DNA of 64,000 nt from an uncultured Anaerolineae bacterium (GTDB lineage Bacteria; Chloroflexota; Anaerolineae; Anaerolineales; Villigracilaceae): positions 1-64,000 of the forward strand of contig CAIVSQ010000507.1 of assembly GCA_903908605.1 (NCBI GenBank). The letters are read 5' to 3'. The position numbers were made by a program, and so were the translations under genes. Below the pieces are notes generated by a model. That model was given only the letters and a program-made list of their open reading frames with translations, ran no database searches and was not told where the DNA came from. This document shows, piece by piece, positions 60,872-64,000 of the stretch (position 1 is its first letter; every line of letters begins with the position of its first letter).

Positions 60872-62030
60872 GCCGCTGGTAAAACTCAAGCGCACGCTGC
60901 ATACCGCGCGCATAATCTGCCCGCTCTGTGATGATCGCCGTGTTTAATTGCGCGGCTTGCTCCCGCAGGGCGGGTTCGTTTAAACCACGCAGGATAGCCG
61001 CTGCCAGGGCGGCAGGATCGGTGGCATCCACCAACAGACCGTTACGCCCGGGGATAATCCACTCGCGGATGGAATCCAGATCACCAGCAACCGGAAAACA
61101 GCCACAGGCCAGTGCTTCGAGCAGGCTGTTCGGGGTACCATCATGAGTCGTGGGAGAAACCACAACCTGCGCCGAGCGAAAGAGGTCAGCCAGCTCAGCC
61201 TGGGAACGTTGCGGCAGCAACTCAACGGCGTGACCAATGCCCAGTTTTTCGACCCAATCAAGCACCTGGGCCTCACCCATCATACCGGTACAAGCAAAAC
61301 GGGCATCCGGTCTTTCCTTGAGAACAAGTGGAATAGCCTGGAAAAAGGCCTCATTGCAGACATAGGCCCGAAATCCACGCGGGTTGACCACCAGCGACCC
61401 AGCCGCAGGGCTGCCAGCCGGTGAAAATAGGTCAGCGCGGATGCCGCCACTACCGGGGATAACCAGGGTGGGCTTGCGCGTTGAAAAACCCCATTGTTTG
61501 CCCAGGCGAATATCCCGCAAGCAATCAGCATGCAGTCCATCGGCCACATTTAGGGTCCATTCGGTATAGTGACACATAAGCGGAGTGGAGGGCGCATGCA
61601 GGGTGAAATCATTTCCCCAGACTGACACCAACAAAGGCGCCAAACCGGCTGCTTCCGCCGCCAGCATACCCTCATAGGGAATGCGCATCGCATGCACCAG
61701 GTCCGGCTGAAAACGCTGAATCATCCCGCGCAAACGGGCAGCCGAGCCAGGAATGGTCAGCGGCCCAAGCCATTGGCGAATGACGGTACGCAGGCGCAAC
61801 GTGGAGGCTCCCCAGAGAGCACCTTTTCGACGCGCAGGCTGGTTAGGCGCCTGCCCCGCTGATTTGACAGAGGAGAAGGCCACCGGTAGAAACTCATAGG
61901 CGCTCAAAGCAAGGTCTGGCTGGCAAGCAAAAGTGGAGGCAAGGAATACCTCGTCCCCACGTTCAGCAAAATAGCGCATCCAGTTCAGCGCGGTTGGAGA
62001 GCGGCCATCGGCCACAAAGAGCAGTTTCAT
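60852..62030 (-). CDS. Glycosyltransferase family 4-like
   Basis: The 392-residue GT-B enzyme starts with KLLFVADGRSPTALNWMRYFAERGDEV and has an acceptor-side PDLVHAMRIPYEGML. Its C-terminal Glycos_transf_1 domain contains LLPQRSQAELADLFRSAQVVVSPTTHDGTPNSLLEALACGCFPVAGDLDSIREW. Its promoter would be separate from the plus-strand locus, though its function probably belongs there. Its start is 17 bases after the cytochrome b561-like stop, on the same strand. Confidence 0.9.
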   Translation of the reverse strand: MKLLFVADGRSPTALNWMRYFAERGDEVFLASTFACQPDLALSAYEFLPVAFSSVKSAGQAPNQPARRKGALWGASTLRLRTVIRQWLGPLTIPGSAARLRGMIQRFQPDLVHAMRIPYEGMLAAEAAGLAPLLVSVWGNDFTLHAPSTPLMCHYTEWTLNVADGLHADCLRDIRLGKQWGFSTRKPTLVIPGSGGIRADLFSPAGSPAAGSLVVNPRGFRAYVCNEAFFQAIPLVLKERPDARFACTGMMGEAQVLDWVEKLGIGHAVELLPQRSQAELADLFRSAQVVVSPTTHDGTPNSLLEALACGCFPVAGDLDSIREWIIPGRNGLLVDATDPAALAAAILRGLNEPALREQAAQLNTAIITERADYARGMQRALEFYQRLTNSTI

Positions 62031-62047
62031 CCGTTAAACCACCATGT

Positions 62048-62614
62048 TTATTGTTTTGTAAACCACATTCGGCCCAGGAAGTTTTCGCCCTTAATAAACT
62101 GGTGAAAGACTGCAACCAGGACGTGTTGGGCAACCAACAGCAGTAAGATCAAAGAAAGCGAGCCATGCCAGGCACGCGCCGGATATATATCAAAAGTTAC
62201 CGGGAGCGGTGCACCCGAAACAATGGTGGTAAGTAAATTCGCGGGTAAAGCGATTGCAATGCCAAGCAATGCCATCAAGGCCGTGAAGAGGTAAAGCAGC
62301 GGATGGACGTAAACATTTAGCTGATCAAGCATGGCGGGTTTTTTGGCAAACAGGGTGGATGCCTGGGCCGCGCGCCGAGCCGGTTTAAAAACCAGGGCAC
62401 GCAGAATAAAACGGGCGATCACAATCATGAAAATTGCGATGCCAAGAAACATGTGCACAGCCAATGGCACCAGTTTGCCACCCGCGTTGGATGTCCTGGT
62501 CAGGCTGGTCAGCCCAATCGCAAAGGTAATAAAAACAAGGAGAGCCATCAACCAGTGCAGGATAACCCAAAGTGGGCGAAATCGTTTTTTTGCAGACATG
62601 CGCTTTTCACTCAT
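62048..62614 (-). CDS. Cytochrome b561-like membrane protein
   Basis: The 188-residue protein has four membrane helices with histidines at heme-ligand-like places: WVILHWLMALLVFITFAIGL, AVHMFLGIAIFMIVIARFIL, LNVYVHPLLYLFTALMALLGIAI and WHGSLSLILLLLVAQHVLVAVFHQ. This is the prokaryotic cytochrome b561 / Ni,Fe-hydrogenase b-type domain, which passes electrons to the quinone pool. No partner oxidoreductase is adjacent. The ATG at 62614 or an in-frame ATG five codons later could be used. Confidence 0.85.
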   Translation of the reverse strand: MSEKRMSAKKRFRPLWVILHWLMALLVFITFAIGLTSLTRTSNAGGKLVPLAVHMFLGIAIFMIVIARFILRALVFKPARRAAQASTLFAKKPAMLDQLNVYVHPLLYLFTALMALLGIAIALPANLLTTIVSGAPLPVTFDIYPARAWHGSLSLILLLLVAQHVLVAVFHQFIKGENFLGRMWFTKQ

Positions 62615-63022
62615 CTAATTTGGATAACGAAGATCAAGTATAGTCGAGAGATGAATGAAAGACAAGCTAACCTTTTATCGAATCGAGAGGGGGGGGTATT
62701 GCTTTTTTTATTTTCTAAAATCCAGCAGCGAAACTGCGGGCGGGTAAAGATTGTGCCAACTTTTCAAAGTGGGGTAGACTTAATATAACAGAACCCCAAA
62801 ATCGGAAACTCAAAGGAAACTGGAAGACTGTCCCTTTGATACAGTCTCGAAAACCCGTTTTGTGCTTAACAATAAAATTACCTGAATGACCGACCACTAC
62901 AAATGGAGTGGATTTTCCAGATCTCCAATAATAAAGGTAAAATGATGCATATCCGGCAGGCCACTGGCAAATATCAACGCCAGCGACCGGGCATGTGATT
63001 AATAAACTTACAGGAGTATTCA
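62615..63022. other. Divergent intergenic region before the BtpA gene
   Basis: The 408 bases hold no supported gene. An antisense ORF (62715-63023) has no family resemblance. Two homopolymer tracts are visible: G8 at 62689-62696 and T7 at 62703-62709. AGGAG at about 63012 is the ribosome site for the BtpA gene. Confidence 0.5.
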
Positions 63023-63817
63023 ATGAAAAATTCAGCTTTATTTTCTTCCAAGAGACCGATCATCGGCATGATTCACTTGCTGCCACTGCCTGAAGCACCT
63101 TTATACCAAGGCAACTTGGATGCCATCTACGAACGCGCCATGCGCGAAGCCGCCGCGCTGCAATCTGCAGGCGTTGACGCACTGATCGTGGAAAACCTGG
63201 GGGATGAGCCCTATCTGCCCGCCGAACTGACCCCTGCACAGCTGGCACTGATGGCTGCCATCACGCGCGATGTGATCCGGGCGGTCAGCATCCCGGTCGG
63301 GGTAAACTGCCAGTTCAACGCCTGGCAATCCGAGATTGCGGTGGCTCATGCCAGCCGAGCCGCCTTTATTCGTGTGGAAGTGTTTGTGGATACGGTGTTA
63401 ATGGCCCAGGGCCTGGTGCACCCGTGCTCGGCACAGATCCGACGATACCAACAAACCCTGGGAGCGCAGAACGTGGCACTTTGGGCGGATATCCAAACCA
63501 AGTACACACGCAACATCCTACCGCAAACGATTGAGCAATCCGCGCTGGACGCCCAGGCAGCCGGCGCAGATGTGCTCATCGTAACAGGAGCGGCTACCGG
63601 AAAAGCGACCCCGTTGGACGTGGTCGCCCAGGTCAAACAGGTCGCCAGCATACCGGTGGTGGTTGGCAGCGGCACAAATGCAGCCAACGTAACCCAGGTG
63701 CTGTCTGTGGCAGATGGCGCCATTGTGGGCTCTTCGTTGAAGGAAGGCGGACGCGCTGAGAATGAAGTCTCTTCGCAAGCAGCAAAGGCATTCATGGCTG
63801 CCGCGCGCCAGGCCTGA
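63023..63817 (+). CDS. BtpA/SgcQ family TIM-barrel protein
   Basis: The 264-residue protein matches the BtpA family: PIIGMIHLLPLPEAPLYQG, DALIVENLGDEPY, IPVGVNCQFNAWQS, FIRVEVFVDTV and DVLIVTGAATGKATP, with VADGAIVGSSLKEGG at the phosphate-binding end. Cyanobacterial BtpA is needed for photosystem I stability, and other members (SgcQ) sit in sugar operons. Function outside phototrophs is unknown. AGGAGTATTCA precedes ATG 63023. The following 183 bases to the window end show nothing. Confidence 0.92.
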   Translation: MKNSALFSSKRPIIGMIHLLPLPEAPLYQGNLDAIYERAMREAAALQSAGVDALIVENLGDEPYLPAELTPAQLALMAAITRDVIRAVSIPVGVNCQFNAWQSEIAVAHASRAAFIRVEVFVDTVLMAQGLVHPCSAQIRRYQQTLGAQNVALWADIQTKYTRNILPQTIEQSALDAQAAGADVLIVTGAATGKATPLDVVAQVKQVASIPVVVGSGTNAANVTQVLSVADGAIVGSSLKEGGRAENEVSSQAAKAFMAAARQA

Positions 63818-64000
63818 CCTTGCTATTTTTTACTTGCTGGGATTGGCAATATTCGAATTAGCCTAACCATGCAAAACCTGCTCGGTGATGGACTTGGCTG
63901 TGAAGGAATCTATTTCGGAAAAGAGCTATTTATCAGGTCTTGAAGAAGCGATCACATCCCCCTAACTGATGAGATAGTTCGTACAAACGAAAATCTTAAC

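Noticed and set aside
62689-62696. G8 homopolymer as a phase-variation tract
   Set aside because: It lies in non-coding DNA far from a start codon and not between promoter elements that I can support.
62715-63023. 102-codon minus-strand ORF upstream of the BtpA gene
   Set aside because: Irregular composition, no ribosome site, and it begins where the BtpA gene starts; treated as chance.

Overview
The window looks like a chromosomal segment of a Chloroflexota bacterium, most likely Anaerolineae or a relative. I infer this from the mix of families: a peptidoglycan amidase and L,D-transpeptidase with Pro/Thr-rich spacers, a class A PBP with a long Pro-rich tail, GAF-rich two-component proteins, PolX, a NurA/HerA pair, an AmmeMemoRadiSam A protein and an EPS-type MarR regulator. 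No rRNA, tRNA, CRISPR array, insertion sequence or phage gene was seen. Taxonomy is inference; no marker gene such as 16S is present.

Layout. 0.1-4.7 kb: AMMECR1-type protein and flavin reductase (minus), then a cell-wall block (amidase, L,D-transpeptidase, LURP-one-like protein, unknown small protein). 4.7-7.8 kb: a response regulator/histidine kinase pair on the minus strand. 7.9-12.4 kb: a GH13 alpha-glucosidase, a degenerate DNA-methylase-like protein and a lipoprotein. 12.5-16.1 kb: class A PBP and a MaoC dehydratase. 16.3-20.0 kb: a DUF6504-like protein, a NarL-type regulator with its membrane kinase, and a secreted dockerin-like protein. 20.3-27.0 kb: enoyl-CoA hydratase, AAC(3)-like acetyltransferase, DnaE and a DUF1003 membrane protein.

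27.0-36.0 kb is a long minus-strand run rich in DNA-processing genes: NurA nuclease, an unknown protein, HerA-like ATPase, a YcaQ-like DNA glycosylase, a PLP decarboxylase, PolX and a nucleoside hydrolase. 36.4-45.7 kb is housekeeping and transport: SIMPL lipoprotein, beta-hydroxyacid dehydrogenase, YitT, YhhN, Era, DMT transporters, an O6-alkylguanine methyltransferase, an alkaline phosphatase-like enzyme, a prephenate-dehydrogenase-like protein and a GIY-YIG protein.

45.7-62.0 kb is a cell-surface polysaccharide locus. It opens with a MarR-type EPS regulator preceded by a perfect 11-bp inverted repeat abutting a TATAAT box. It continues with two sugar-nucleotide epimerase/reductase genes, a Wzm/Wzt ABC exporter, a GT-B enzyme, two methyltransferases, a PseB-like 4,6-dehydratase, an RmlD-like reductase, a NeuB-family synthase, a SpsF-like cytidylyltransferase and four probable glycosyltransferases. 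The genes suggest a methylated, nonulosonate-containing glycan made in the cytoplasm and exported by the ABC transporter. The window closes with a cytochrome b561-like protein and a BtpA-family protein.

The most unusual items are a cluster of four DnaA-box-like nonamers inside the 3' end of the RmlD-like gene, the methylase-like protein that has lost both signature motifs, the incomplete nonulosonate pathway, the uncharacterised protein between NurA and HerA, and PolX with an apparent Asp-to-Gln change at a catalytic position.
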